A stretch of 64,000 bases of DNA from Taeniopygia guttata (GCF_048771995.1 NC_133024.1:62330501-62394500), one strand, 5' to 3'. Counted from the first letter of the stretch, positions 36,701 through 50,320 are shown. A program made the numbers and translations. The notes: generated from the sequence alone by a model not told the origin.

Positions 36701-39700
36701 GGAGTATGACTTTTTAAACCTATATTTTTTGTTTCAAAAGGCATTAAAAAAATCTTTGTTCTACTTTTGTTAGTACAGGTGCACTTTTCATGATGGAGTG
36801 ATGAATGTTGCTGCCAGAAATGTTCATATGCCAATGGTGGTGTGACATTAGGATTTCCTAGTGAGGAACATGGTAGCATTGACTGGGTGTTCTGATAGCT
36901 TGGTAGTCGCAGCTACAGGGCAAAACTGCAAGTAAGTCAGGAAAGAGAGCTTCTCTGAGCAATCCTGTCTTCCCTGAAGCAAGGGAAAGCACCAGCCTTT
37001 TAGGTCACAGCTGAGTCAAGCTGTTGGGCTGGGCTGTGTGTGGCTGACCTTAGGAATTATGTCCCTTTGACCCTCGTAAGTGTGTCAAGCCTCTGGCCCA
37101 ACACCAGCTCACTAATGCCAGTAGCCACTTCACAGAGTAATTTCTAATGTGAGATATGCAGCTAATCTGAGATCGCTTTTTTATTTTAAATTGAAATGAA
37201 ATTATTTCAAATTTGTTTTCAGATACCTTTATTTCAGAGTAGGTACTGGAAGAGCTATGCTATTCTTGTTCTGCCATTTGAAACCACATCTAAGACTGAA
37301 GAGAAATCGTGCTGTGTTTCTGTGGCAATTAGCTTTTACAATTTTCCAGAAGTATTTTTTTCTTGTCAGTAAAATCTCTTTTGACTTAAGCTGCCAAAAG
37401 TGTAGTTTGAATTTCATTGGGATTTTCATAAAATGGATAGCGCAGTATTTTTGACTCGGCCTATTTTTATTTTTTGAGACCATATTTATGTCTTAAGTGC
37501 TGCAATTTGGGATGACTGTGTGTGACTGGAAGTGGTTGGGTGGAGAGGAGGTTGTCAGGAAGAGTTACCAGCTTGGCCTTTCCCAGCCAGTGGCGTTGCC
37601 AGTGAAGGGAGCTCACGGGCAGTGGCAGAAGGGGGCTGTGATTTGCCCTTTGTGATCAGAACGAGCTGTGTATGAAATCAGAGATCAGAGGAGAAGATCA
37701 GAGCCTTTGCTCTTCATTTATGATTTTTCACTCCAGAATGACGAAGGAAGATGTGGTCTGTTAGTGCTGTAATATGATTATGCAATGCAACAGATTGCAG
37801 TGGATCAGGAAAGGTGACCTACTTATTAGGGTGGCATGATTGGCCCATGTCAGCTGATGTGTGAACGCAATCTTCCTTTTGGTCTGCAGCAGCACAGCTC
37901 TGTCCCTGGGCAGTGTTGGTTCCTGTCCAAAACAATGGTGATTTTTACCTCCCTATTTCAGCCTATTTTTTGTATCCAGAGAATTTCCCCATGTGCTTAA
38001 GCAAAACATGCCTAGTACACTCTGTGACTATTGATATACAGATACATGATTTTTTTGTTTTTAGTTGAAAACGAAATAATTTAAAAGAAAGCATTCACCA
38101 TAGATTTACTAGGATAAAGTAGCACTTTTATATATAGGATGTAACAAGTGGTTTAAAACAACAGCCTTCAATGTTTGATGGATTTAAGACGGGTGTATTT
38201 TGTGAGGAATGTATAATTCTGTCTCAGAGAAGCTTATGAAACCAGTTGAAAATAGTGTTTCTAGTTAATACATATGACAAACTTCCTTGCTTTGTCAATC
38301 TGTTGAGTTTTTACATTTCAAATTTTTCATTTCAGCAACGTTATTTCAGAAATGACAGTTAAAAGGCAGTCCCCGGCCCAGTGGGGTGCGAGGATATCCG
38401 GTCGCATTTCTTTGCAGGATGAGGATGGTCAAAGAATAAGGCCTGACAGATCATCAGCTCAGTCTATGGACTCCAGAAGGTATTTTTGTGGTGTTCACTT
38501 CCAGTGGAAGGGGCATGCAGTTACTAATGGATAATATTTCTGTGCATATTAATGTTGTAATACTTCAGAGCTTAAAGAAATTACTTAAATATTCTTCAAG
38601 GAAAGTACTGTTAACATTGAAACAAATTGTGAGAACAAGATAGTTAATGGCAACCAGCGAATCAAATAATGTGCATTTTTTAATGTTACATTTTAGAAAA
38701 TTAAACATATTTGGTGCTGAAGTATAATTCTTCTTGTTTTAACTAGTTTAAAAAATTTTCACCTATGCATAATACAATATTATGTCACTTACTTAACTTC
38801 TTGGGAAATGGAGGTTTTGAAAGCTTGCTTTCCTCCTCTACAAAACTTGATAATGTTCTATGTTTAGAATTGTGTCATCCATTCTGTTGGGATTTTAAAG
38901 ATATATTAAAGTTGTTCTATTTATTTATTTATTTATTTATTACCATCTCATTCATAATAGATTTCTTTATTATCAGGATACTCCTTAAGTTTATTTTGCT
39001 GCTGTATTATGTGGCCACTCTATTTTTAGTGAAGTAAGGAGTGCCCTTATATTTTTGGTTTACTCCTGTAAGCTGTGCTTCTTTTGCTTGTAGTCTTTGG
39101 ATTTTCCCATGTCAGCTGATCATTGCATTCCTTCTCCATGTATACTTTTCCTAGCAGTTTTATGTTTTATTAGTTTTTTAGTAAGTTTTCTCTTGTATAT
39201 AATTTACTTTGCAAGTTAATCCCCATTTTTGGGGGTTAGGGCCTGAAAATTGAGGGAATCATTTGTGTTTAGATAGATCATGGTGAAGACAGAATTTGGG
39301 TAACAAAGGAAAAGAAAAGGGTGAGTTCCTGGGTGACTAGATGTACAGTATTCTGTGTGTGGTGAGACTGTGCTTGGTATATAACTTCAGAAACAGCACC
39401 TTAAAATAGTTTTTAAAATCCCTGGAGTGAGTAAACTGTCTCCAGTTTCAGGCCAAAGTTCCCTCCTGCATACCTGTATATCTAATGGATTTTCTCATCA
39501 ACTGATAGTAGGAAAAGAATGGGTTAGGAAGAATACCTAAATTCAAGTCGAGTTAGTACATTGCGTTGGAATGAGTGGTGTTGCTTTGTAGTAATTTAAA
39601 CTTGTAATTTTAAAATAAACTTCCTTCCAACACATGCATGTATCTTTGGCCAATGTCATTGGGAGTTACACACAGATAGGAAAATATAATCCTGAATCAA

Positions 39701-42700
39701 CATTCTTTTAAGGCTCTGTAACTAGATTGTTCTGTGCTGAAATAGATCCAGGGTAGTTTCATCTCTAAAAAGTACTATGACAAGAGCAGGTTTGCAGAAG
39801 TAGTTGAGGCCATTAGAAATGTCCAGTAAATCCAGAAGGTAGAATTTTAAGGTCAGAAAGGTTAAATCTTGCCAGGGTAACAATGGATATGTAATAACAA
39901 AATGAAAGAACTGTTAGAATTTCAGGGGATACCTGGAAGATAATGCGATTAAAAATGTAATTGATTTTAAAGACATTGGTTGTTTTTTTTTTTTTTTTTT
40001 GTTTTCATCTATAAGAATTTGATTACTTGTTGAACTCTTGTATTTTTAATTTTTTTTTTTTTACTATAAGCTTATGGTAATGATAAATGTGATTGACAAT
40101 AGGTGGTCAGAGTGAAATATTTATATATTCAGAAGAGTGAGCACCAGGGAGATGCCGCTATTGAAAATATATCATATGGATATACTCTGACTGTTTGCTG
40201 TATTGCAGGGAAGGTGGCTGTGTGATCTTCCAAAAGGGCTATTTATGTCATAAAGCATGAATTATTTGATTTAGCTGTTGCCTTTTCTGTTCCTGAATTG
40301 TGCAATATTTTTTGTACAGGGAAAAAACCCAAGTCTTCAGATAGTTGTAACTTTGTAAAATCACTTAAGTACTGTGGTTTGATACTGTTTACCTTTGTTC
40401 AGATTCCTAAACATTCCAGTTAAAATTAACTGCAAATACGGTGCTTGATTTACGCTCCTTCTTTCACATGGAAATGTTTTGAGGCTTTGTTAAAGACAAA
40501 TAGTAAAGCCATAAACACTCTCTGATTAAAAGCCTGAAGATTTAGTGAGAGTCACTGTCTTTTTCTGTCTCCAGAGATGTGTTAGTTCATGAAAATATTT
40601 TGTGCTTTTTAATGTGTTATCTGGCAGTGTTGTAAGGTGTTGTGAAATACTAAATATCGGTTTTCTTTTTTTGTTTATAGAAGTCTCAAAGTAGGAAAGA
40701 GGCTTAATATATTCACTAAAGCTTCTACAGAACCAGAGCATGCACTGAAAACAGGTTAGTGGCAATTCAGTAATGAAAAATGCAGTGAGGCTAAGTTCTG
40801 CATTTTTAGAATATCAAGAGATTTGTTTTTGTGAGGAGACATGACCTGTTCACTTTATGCTTTCAGATAAATGACTAGTTTGATGTAGCTCTTATTTTTA
40901 CCAAGTGAAACTTCCATGCAGTGTAATGAAATGTTTTCTGTGCTGATCAGGGCACTCTGTTAGTGAACTTGAAGGGTATAACTGGCTTTTGGTCACAAAG
41001 GTCAGTCTTAATTCTGTGAGTATAAAGCCAGCCCGGAGGATGGGTGTGTTGGCTCCAGCTTATTTGGTCAAGTTGCAAGGAAATGTGAGGCTGTGATCCC
41101 AAGGAAACAAGCATGCCCTGCAGGTGACTTAAGTATAAGCACAGTAGTAGTAACCCAAGACTACACGCTAGGTTGCTGTATGGCCTTATTTTGTTTAGCT
41201 TTCCAGATGGAGCTGGAAAGAGCCCTTGGCAACTGACAAATGACACTCTGCTTCACCTATTGTAAAGTTATTCATATATGTTTAGAATCGTAGGAAGTGT
41301 GGGATGGAAGGGATCTTTAGAGGTTATCTGTGTCCAACCCTCCTGCAATGAGTGGGTACCTCTTCCACTAGATCAGGTTGCTCAGAGCCCCACCTAACCT
41401 GACCTTAAATGTTTCCAGAGATGCATCCACCACCCCTCTGGACAACCTGTTTCCACCACCCTCATTTGAAAGAATTTATTCCTTTTGTCTAGTGTGGATC
41501 TACCCTCTTCTGGTTTAAAACCACTGCTTCTTGTCCTTTTGCAATGAGTGCTACAAAAATTTCCATCTTCATCTTTCTTACAAGCTCCCCTTAACTATTG
41601 AAAAGATTGGATAAAGTCAGCCCAGAGCTTTCTGTTCTCCATGAGGAACAATCACAGCTCTCAACCTTTCCTCTTAGGAGGTATGTTCCATCCCTCTAAT
41701 CGTCTTCATGGCCCTCCTCTGGACCAGCTCCAAGAGGTCCCTATCATTCCTGTTTTTTCCATTTCCTGGATTGAGGACCCCAGAGCTGGTTGCAGCATTC
41801 CAGGTGGGGTCTCATGAGAGCAGAGGGGAAGAATCTCTTCTCTTAACCTATTGGCCATGCTTTTTTTTATGATTCTAGTTTGCTTTCTGGGCTGTGAATA
41901 CACATTGTTGGCTCATGTCCAATTTTTTATCCACCAGTATCCCTAAATCCTTCTTGGCAAGGATGCTCTCTGTCCATTCATGAGACTGTGTAGATGCTGG
42001 AGGTTGCCCCAAGCGAGGTGCAGCCCTTGGCCTTGTTGAACCTCATGAGGTTCCCATGAGGCCACTTCCTTGAGTTTGCCCAGGTTCCTCTGGCAGGCAT
42101 CCTGTCCTTCACGTGTGTCAACTGCACCACTCAGCTTGGTGTCACCTGCAAATGTGCTGAGGCTGCATTCAGCCCCACTGTCTGTGGTGTTGATGAAGAC
42201 CCTGAACCATACTGTAGGTCTCAGAATGGATTCCTGAGCAACAGCACTTTGTCACAGTTCTCCATCCAGATGTTGAGCTTTGGACCATTTAAATGCATAG
42301 TCTGGATAGGCCCCTGGAATGGTCCATGAGCCCTGGACCATCTGGATGTGACCACCCAAGCAATTCCTTATCCACTAAATATACATGCCAAAATTCATGT
42401 GAGATAAAAGATGCCAAAACTAAGTACAAAATGGGTGTGACCCACCTTCATATTCACTGAATGGCACAGCTGTGTGGGAATAGTCTTCATGCTGCCTGCC
42501 GAACAGGGATAGCTTTCACTCATGAAGGCTTGGCTTTAATACAGGCTGGGTTTGGCCAAGAGTGTGTGAATATGGGCAAGTCACGTAAAGAACTGTGTCC
42601 CTCACTTTTCTATATGAACAGTGAGACTGCATCGTTAGTATTGATCTTTAAAATGCTGTTTTTCCTCAGCTATTCTGAGGCCCTTTTAAAAAACAGACTT

Positions 42701-45700
42701 TATTCCAGTGTAGTGCTTTTAAAAAACAGACTTTATTCCAGTGTAGTAAGACCTTTATATGATAAAGTTAGCAGCAGCAAAAGAAATAGTACTTCTGTCT
42801 AAAGTCTTACAAAATGATGAGTACTTGTTTCTGTTTCAAGAGTAGAACTAAGTTTTTGCCAAATTCCAGCTGAGTATTTTTTTATCTTTTTTTTTAACAC
42901 TTGAAACTGCAGGGAGGTATTAATTTTATTACTTAATATTTTTTTTTTGTAAAATGTCGAATAGTGCCATTTGCATATTTTCAAGCAGGTGTGGACTTTC
43001 TAAATTACAGCCATCTCTATGAAAGCTGTTTATTAGAATGGGATTCAGTTTGCTGTTTTTTAAGATTGCCAGTACTATTAAAATTGGTCCATTTTACATG
43101 TAAAAACTATAATGAATGATGTAGTGTTTGTTTTTAGCTATCTTAACAAAAACAGTGTTTTAAAAAATGGATTTTGAGTTGAATCAAATTTACTCAGGTA
43201 AAATGTTGAGAATATAAGATTTCTTTTTCACATGAACAGAACGCAGACACCGTGGCTCATAGTAGTCACCCCAGGTAAAAGCTGAGATGCCCTTTTTTTT
43301 TAAACATAAAATTGCAATGTGTACAAATTGTTTCAGAGAGCAAGTGGACTTCATTGTATTTGTAATTAGATGTTAAGAAGTAAGCTTCTTTCAGCTTTTT
43401 GTGTGGTGTTTCCTTGTTTGATTCCAGGTAGCCTTGAGGAAATCTACAGTATATTCTAGACCAGGAAGCTGATTACTTGGCTTACTGACTAAGCCTGATG
43501 ACAAACAATTTTTGGGCATTAATCTCAGGAAATACGCGTGTGATACTTGATACCTTGATTCATATGTTTTCACTGTCTTGGTTCATATTAGAGGAGATAA
43601 TGGGTTAATTTTTTTTATACATAACAGAAAAGAAAGTTTTGTTTTAAGTATTGAGTATCGACTTTGAAAACTTGAATGTTAATTGGAAAGGAAATTGTCA
43701 TCCTGAAAATACTATTCATAACTTAATGTAAAATGCCAGTATTATTTTCAATTTCATGAAGTGAAATTATAATCTTTATCACCTCTACTGCAAGATTGAA
43801 GAATGAGGTTCTGCTTTCCTCTATTAGAGGATTTATTGTCTTCTTTATGATGTGGACAATAACTTCATTCTGGTATGGTTTCTCATGTTGTCTTGTAGCT
43901 GTATTTTATTCCTGCCTCCAGCCTTCAAATCAAAGTGCTCAGCCTGGCTGTAGATTTTCCTCTTAAGGAATAATTTGAATAATTATATTCTGATTTAACA
44001 CAAAAAACCTTCTGAAAGTACTCTTCTGTATGTAAAAATATTGTTTGCCCTTTCATTGTGTTTTCTCTTAAAGGAGGGGGGGATTTTTTTTTTTTAATTC
44101 AGTTGAGTTGTAAGCCACTGAGCCAAAGATGAAATGATATCTTGGCCTCAAGTACTTACACTCAGAAGTAGTAAAATAATAGGTTATTGGCTATGATCCA
44201 CTCCAAGTAGACTGTAATATTTGAATTCACATGAAGATCTGTGTTCCAAGGATTTTAGGATGAATTGATAACAGAGGGAGACAGGAAAACAAAGGGGAAT
44301 GCAGCTTAGGCCAGCTGACTCGACAGCAGCCCAGGGCACTCCCAGAGGTCCCTCCCTGTCCTGTGGTAACAGCTTGTTCCCTTCAGTTCAGCGAAGCGCT
44401 TCAGTCTGGGCTCGTGACCAGCTCTCCTGGGTGGAGGGACAGGAACTCCTTAAGAAGAGTAACTGCTGTAATATGAATGCACTTTGATTTAAAAAGGAAA
44501 AAAAGGGTATCAGGAAAGGTAAATCCCTAAAGGAACTGTTTAGCTTTGTGATAAGGGTAAGAAATTATGGTTTCTCAACTTGAGAGACAAAAACTGGGAC
44601 ACTTAGGAGCATTGGGGAAGGAATTGCCATCCCTTGTAGATTTGTTTCCCTGAAGGAGGATATAGTTATGAAGAACCTGAAAACTCCTGTAGAAGTAAGG
44701 GTCCTTTAGCACAGTGCACCAGTCAAGTTCAGAATTTGCTGTATCCACATTTTTTGAAAGACAAAACTGGAGAACAATTGTAGAAAATTTAAATTATTTC
44801 TTCCTGTGAAAGACATAAAAAATATTCCTCTAGGCGTTCAGAATAGATTTTCATCAGACATTTGAGATCTTAATGAACTTTCATGTCAACAGAGAATTCT
44901 CACTTGAGAAAGGTGATGCTGGTATCTAAGGTAGAAAAATTTGCTCAGCTGAAATTATTAGTCTCTGTAAAGATTGATGTTAAAGGACTTTGTCTTAGCT
45001 AGTGAGAATCTTTGGTTGCTGACAGATCTTTACAAAACTTATTTTTTAGTATCTTCACCAACAATTTGGGACCTGGAGTTCGCAAAGGAGGTTGCAGCAG
45101 TAACTGCACAGCCTCCCCGAAATGGTTTTGAGGAGATGATCCAGTGGACAAAAGAAGGAATACTGTGGGAGTTCCCAATTGACAATGAATTTGGTATGTG
45201 AGCTTTTATTATCTGTCTCAGTTTATCTTCTCTGAAAATTAGATCATGTTTGACCTTTGACTATTTTAACATAATGTTTCAGCTGTGAGTCATGCTTTTG
45301 ATAGTAAGCAAACATAACGCCCCAACTGTCCCAGATCAGAGATGCTTCAGATGAACTCATTCTGGCACTCTTCAGGTGAAGTCTTGCAGGTGGTTTGGCT
45401 GATCTGAGGACTGGCTGCTGCTAAAAGGGGACGACTCCTTCCCTCCTTCCCACCCTGATGTGTTTAGCACCAAAAGGCTGTTCTAGTCTCTTACATAATA
45501 CCTTTTACTCTGCATCTTCTTTAAATTAAGCTCCTAGCAGAAGTTGGGGAATCTTAAAACCGCTGTACGGGTTTTATAATGCTGATTCTGTTCCTTGGTG
45601 TGGCTCTTGCACCAAGTGTCTCGCCAGATCCCAAACAGTTATCTGCCAGTTCTATATCTGGGCAGGCCAAGTGTTAAACAGTTGTTTGCTCTCTTTGTTC

Positions 45701-48700
45701 TGTCTGTTTCATAAGAATAAACAGTCACAATATTCATTCACCCTGGGCATCTATGTTAATTAGACATCTTTGTGCACAGTATTTTCTTCTAGTACCATAA
45801 AAAAAAAGAAAAAGCTCTGTGTGAAGTTATGCCAGCAGAGAGAGTGAATGTTAAGAAAGTGAAGAACAACTACACAAAGTGTGCAGATAGGAAAGGGGAC
45901 TTCATAACTTCAGGGAGAGCTTGGCTGTGGGTTTTGGGGTTTTTTTTTTAAAGACTTTAAAGACATCAAACAGAACTGCTTTGTAATGATTCAGTCACTG
46001 AGAGCAAAACAGGTTAATATCTGAAGCTGGGAGTCTTTGAAAATCTGTCCTATACTGAGTTGCAAATTGAATAATGTGCTTCATTGTTTCTTAATGTTTA
46101 TTCTCATCCTATTTGGCAGTTTCTTCATAGAATTTAATCACTGTTCCCAGGATTGATCTGTTCCATCATGTAGAAATCCAAGTATACTCTAGTCATGTTT
46201 TTGCAAGCTTAAAACCACTGTGGCCAATGGTTTTTGTGTTGTTGTAATGTGGCTGGAACCCTGCTGTCTGGGGCCGTCAGTTGACAAAGTGTCTTTGGCG
46301 GGCAATGGTTTCCCTGTTGCAGCCGTGCGGCTGGAACCGCGCTGTCTGGGATGGGGCAGCCAACGGACAAAGAGTCTTTACATATAGCTAAAACAAGAAT
46401 CGTGATTGATTTGTCCACAAAGACTAGTCATGTGGAAAATTCCAGTGGAGCCTTCCAAAACCTGTCGCCTCTCAGGTTGAAATACCAAGTCAGTAAGTTC
46501 CGTCCTATCAGACTGCCAGCCACAGGCTGTTAATCACCTCAGGTGTGTCAGAGCACAGTTAAAAGCTTGAGAACCTTGCTCTGAGTATATCAACATGCTG
46601 TAATTTCAGTTTCTCTGCAAAAGAAAGATGCCGCTTTCTGTTGTTAATTTTGCAGTTTTGTAACAGCCATTTCCCTCAATAGATTATTTCAGCTCGTTCT
46701 GCATCTAGAAATGTGTGATTATTCTTCTATGCCAAAACCATGTGTCTTTAAAAATGTAAGTGCAATTAAATATTCTGTTGAGGAAGCACGTATACTCAAC
46801 TTTTAGCATTATGAAAGCTTTTAAAATTTTAAGCCAAATATAAAAAAGAAGGACAACCTCTTACAACTCTTTTCCTTGGCTCTAGAGCATCTCTGGTGTT
46901 CTCATTAGAGTGCTTCACCGAGGCACTGTGCTGTGCTTTGTGGCACCAGGGCGAGGTCATGGTTTTTGAAATTATTTTGGTATGAACATCTGAAGATGTG
47001 GCTAGACATACTGGCTTGCTACAGTGGGCAACAGCAGTCTTCCTCCCACATGCCTTACTGCCCTGTTGTTTCCTCTTACCTGCATGCCCTTGCCCTTGTC
47101 CAGTGCAGTTGAAGTTACTGTTAGGCAGAAAATTACAGTCTCTGATTAATTTTTATCAGTTTAGCAAACCATTGTTCTCACTCCTTCTTTTTGCTTGTCT
47201 CTCCTGCTTCTTAGTAGCTTTAATGCTGCTCCATGATTGCCCTGGCAAAAAGTTGGGAAGGACATTTATTTGTGCCTCATTTATTATTTCTGTGCATTTA
47301 TGCCATAATGACTCAAAAAGCTGAAAAAGAGGAGATTATAGGTGCGAATCTGCCTTAGCACCTCATTGTGAGGAGCAAATGCATTTGGTGGGCCAGAGAT
47401 TGCTACTGCACAAGTGATAGGAAGGTCTCAGAAAATGAATTCCTCAGTTGTCTGCGAAGGCTTCTGTGGGCATAAGTTCACCAAATCCTGTTCTATTTGA
47501 TGGTTATCTGAGCTGCTGTTACCAGCAGAGAAGTATTGGATCATCTTGCCAAGAGAGATGACAGAGTTACACAGCCATTGCCTCGGGGTTTCTTTACTAT
47601 CTCTGGGTCTGTTCTAGGGACCTACTGAAGAGCATGATTGATGTAATTCTAGAAATCCTAAAAGGACAGAATACTTGGTATTGAAAAGGACCTTTAAAGA
47701 TAATTTAATCCAAACCCTCTGCCATGGGCAGACACATTTTTTCACTACATCTGAAGACTCAGTCATCTTTATAGTATGTCACAATGCTGTCTATAAGGGA
47801 TGAACATCTGTGTTTGGATTGACATCTTTAAAGTCATGTCTTGTTTTGGCTAGAGAAATTCCCCAGACTTTCTGTTTTGTAGCATGGAGGGGGTTGGAAA
47901 TAGAATATTGAGAGTAGGTGTCTTCTTGTCTGGATGTTTAAAAAGAAAACCTCTACTTTAGACTTCGGCCATGCATATTGTTTCAAATTAAGTTTCTGAG
48001 GACAATGCAAGACAGGCTCAGGGACAGGCTTGCAACATTAGATGAGATAATGACTTCCCTCACCCCTAGCAAGCTCTGACTAATCTGTTCCCACCAGAGG
48101 CTTCAGCCTCTGATGCTTTGGACAGTTGTGTTCTCCTTTTCTGTGATGCACACTTTACTTTTTTGAGGACTGAAATACATGGTCTAACTGAAATATTTGG
48201 ACTTAACAATTTGCCCCCAAACCACGTACAGGTTTGACAAATGGGAGAGCAGAATACATAATGTAATATTTACTTATGACCTGCATTTTTGTGAGATTCT
48301 AAATTTGCTTATTTTGGGTTAAAGATGAAAATTGGTGAAATTAGTTACTAGGCACAATCTTTCCTGATACCCTGTCCCCAGAAGAAGAGCATCTAGAAGG
48401 CCAAATTTTACTGTCAGCATTATACGGATTTTTTCAGTAGTGAGTTTGTTTGGTTTAGTTCTCTTGGATTTTTGAGACCAGCAAAAGTATGGAAGTCTGG
48501 AAAGGTTGTTAGTTTGAAAAAGCAACTGGTATCATCCAGGTACAGTAAGATTCTACCTCCCCTTGGTGAGGGAAAGCCAGCATGGGTGGCATAGTGGAAG
48601 AATCATCACTGCTTCTGTCTGTGGACATAGTTTTCCAAGCACACACTTTCTGAAACTGACATTACTTGTTTTTTTTTTATTTTAACTTTCAACATAAAGA

Positions 48701-50235
48701 AACAAGGAGAGAGCTTCTGAAGAAGGAAGCGTGCTTTCTTTTTTCAAGAACAGAGATAAATGTGGTGTGCAACTGTGGTATTGATGCACTCACATTTCTA
48801 GGAAAAAATATAGGTATTTCTCAGCTCCTTCAGATATTGCTATGCTTTAAGTTTAAAGCAGGAAAAAAGTAATGCAAATTTAACAAATACAATTTGAGTG
48901 ACTTCTCCATTGCAGAGACGTGCATCATTTTTTCTGAAACTGTAGAAGCTCTACCAAAGAAGGAAGCCCAGAACTTATGTGGCGTAATTACCTGAATTCT
49001 AATACTCCTGATTTAATTTTATAAAATAAGATAGAAAAACATAGCTAGGTAGCTTAGAAAAACATGTACACCATACTCATATGTATGGTGTACGCTTCTC
49101 ATTTTTGTCATCTTGAAGTGGTGTAATATTTTTCTCTAATAACAGTTTTTTATTTAAGGGTGTAAGCCAACTGGTACCAAATAAAAATTTTCATGTGTAT
49201 CTAAGTGAACAAAAATATTTCATTACAAATCCCAGATTGCCTTTTGTTTTTTTCCCTTAAAATTAGGAATGGCAAAAGCAGCCTTTTTTCTGTATGTAGG
49301 AATTTGTGTTCTGAGTCTCTACCATCATAGTATGAACAACAGCAAAAAAATCCACAGGATGAAGAGCAAGCGTTTACCTTATCTCCAATAATCCTTTGTC
49401 CCATGTCCTGTGGAGGCTTGTGAATGCATCATCTTTGGTGATGGCTATGACTTAAAAGCATACACAACACTTTTACATCATCATATGCTCACACATTCAG
49501 AAAATGTCAGAAAAACAAATGTATGTGCCCATTTGAGAGCAAAAGGATGTTAAAAGCATGACTTGCAATGGACATGTTTGTTAACAGTTTAACTGTTTAG
49601 TATTTGATACTTTATGAAGTTGCCTTATTTGTTCAAGACTGGTTTGTATTCTTTAATCCTCTGCAGAATTTAGGTAATCAGTGTTCTCTTTAAAAATTTG
49701 TGAAGAAAGTGCCTGCAATCTAAAAGGTGATACCAATGATGAATCAAAATTTTCAAGTATTGAACGAACTGGATTTTAGCAAGAAGATTGATTTATAGTT
49801 ATAATTATTCCTCCTACTTCCACCCCAGCATCAGCTTTTTATCAAGATTTCAAGCCAGAAATTTGATTTAAATATTACATATTCTTAGAAATGCAAGCCG
49901 TTTCCAAGAACCATTAATTTTACTAATTTAAGATTATTTTCAAACTATATTACTTTTACTTTGTTAAATTTGCTATTATATTATGATAACAACTTTGTCT
50001 TTTTTGCTTTGTCTTTCTGTTAGGGATGGAGGATGATGCTGAATTTCATGAACATATCTTTCTGGAGAAACATCTTGAAGGCTTTCCCAAGGAAGGACCT
50101 ATCCGCCACTTCATGGAACTAGTCATCTGTGGGCTTTCAAAAAACCCATACCTCAGTGTTAAGCAGAAGGTTGAACATATTGAGTGGTTTCAGAAGTATT
50201 TTGAGGGAAAAAAGGAACTTCTTCAAGAGATTTGA
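30486..50235 (+). CDS. MRPS31: Mitochondrial small-subunit ribosomal protein mS31, complete, 8 coding exons
   Basis: Exons: 30486-30547, 30989-31087 (or to 31119, see that entry), 32789-33076, 33756-33914, 38336-38479, 40681-40754, 45050-45193, 50024-50235 (stop TGA). With the 99-nt second exon the product is 393 residues (human 395). Recognition rests on [23 protein letters not shown], the stretch LWEFPIDNE and the near-invariant C-terminus [18 protein letters not shown]. The N-terminus [20 protein letters not shown] is arginine-rich without acidic residues, as expected for a mitochondrial targeting peptide. Role: structural protein of the mitoribosome 28S subunit, needed for translation of mtDNA genes. 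Its CpG promoter diverges from SLC25A15. The middle of the protein diverges from human; the C-terminal third is conserved. No disabling change was seen. Confidence 0.96.
30989..31119 (+). CDS. MRPS31: MRPS31 second exon with two possible donors
   Basis: The exon follows a long T tract and acceptor (ttttttaag) and encodes [20 protein letters not shown], resembling human RYFGTNSVICSKK. Ending at 31087 (ccgAG|gtcaag) it is 99 nt and keeps the frame into exon 3 ([11 protein letters not shown]). Ending at 31119 (gatG|gtaggt, the better donor) it is 131 nt and shifts the frame to an early stop in exon 3. Skipping it also keeps the frame. The 99-nt form gives the human-like length. Confidence 0.7.
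31210..31605 (+). mobile_element. CR1 LINE 3' fragment in an MRPS31 intron
   Basis: Sense CR1 3' end: the plus strand encodes [20 protein letters not shown], then passes through ggtgctggaacaggttgccc and gggatctttaaggtctcttcc into the attctgattctg terminus expected of CR1. It is inserted about 90 bases after MRPS31 exon 2, in the same direction as the gene. It is 5' truncated. Confidence 0.93.
31606..32788 (+). other. MRPS31 intron, no feature
   Basis: The rest of this intron after the CR1 copy is AT-rich. No exon, RNA gene or repeat was recognised. Confidence 0.5.
33915..38335 (+). other. MRPS31 intron, no feature
   Basis: A 4.4-kb intron. It holds T-rich runs and a short AT repeat near 36085. 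No coding exon or recognisable transposon was found. Confidence 0.5.
38918..38941 (+). repeat. (TATT)6 microsatellite
   Basis: Six perfect TATT units in an MRPS31 intron. Confidence 0.9.
39983..40000 (+). repeat. Run of 18 T
   Basis: T homopolymer in an MRPS31 intron. A second T run (about 12) follows some 50 bases later. Confidence 0.85.
41284..42400 (-). mobile_element. CR1 LINE fragment in an MRPS31 intron
   Basis: About 1.1 kb of CR1 antisense to MRPS31. The plus strand starts at the tagaatcgtaggaagtgtgg end, passes through ctagatcaggttgctcagagc, ctcctctggaccagctccaa and accccagagctggttgcag, and ends near caattccttatccacta. It is diverged and broken by stops, with a truncated 5' end. 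Confidence 0.92.
42683..42748 (+). repeat. 33-bp tandem duplication
   Basis: Two copies of a 33-bp unit starting cttttaaaaaacagacttta lie at 42683-42715 and 42716-42748, differing only at the last base. The near-identity points to a recent duplication. It lies in an MRPS31 intron. Confidence 0.95.
46225..46380 (+). repeat. 78-bp imperfect tandem repeat
   Basis: Two 78-bp units, 46225-46302 and 46303-46380, both begin caatggttt and share ggctggaacc, gctgtctggg and a gacaaag(t/a)gtcttt part. The second unit is richer in CpG. It lies in the last MRPS31 intron. The unit length is a multiple of three, and an open minus-strand frame runs through both, but no gene is supported. Confidence 0.85.
47675..47757 (-). 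mobile_element. Short CR1 3' end
   Basis: The plus strand reads tattgaaaaggacctttaaa and then ccctctgccatgggcagaca, the antisense terminal segment of CR1. Only about 80 bases remain. It lies in the last MRPS31 intron. Confidence 0.75.
50024..50235 (+). CDS. MRPS31: MRPS31 last coding exon
   Basis: Encodes the conserved C-terminus from [17 protein letters not shown] to KKELLQEI and the stop. AATAAA at 50321 follows 86 bases later. The preceding intron of 4.8 kb has a good acceptor (ctttctgttag). Confidence 0.95.
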
Positions 50236-50320
50236 GATTTGAGAAAGTGCTTACCCTTGAAATGAAGAATCATTGTGTCAGTGCATGGTGATCATGTGGC
50301 CTGAAAGTTGTATTTTAAGC

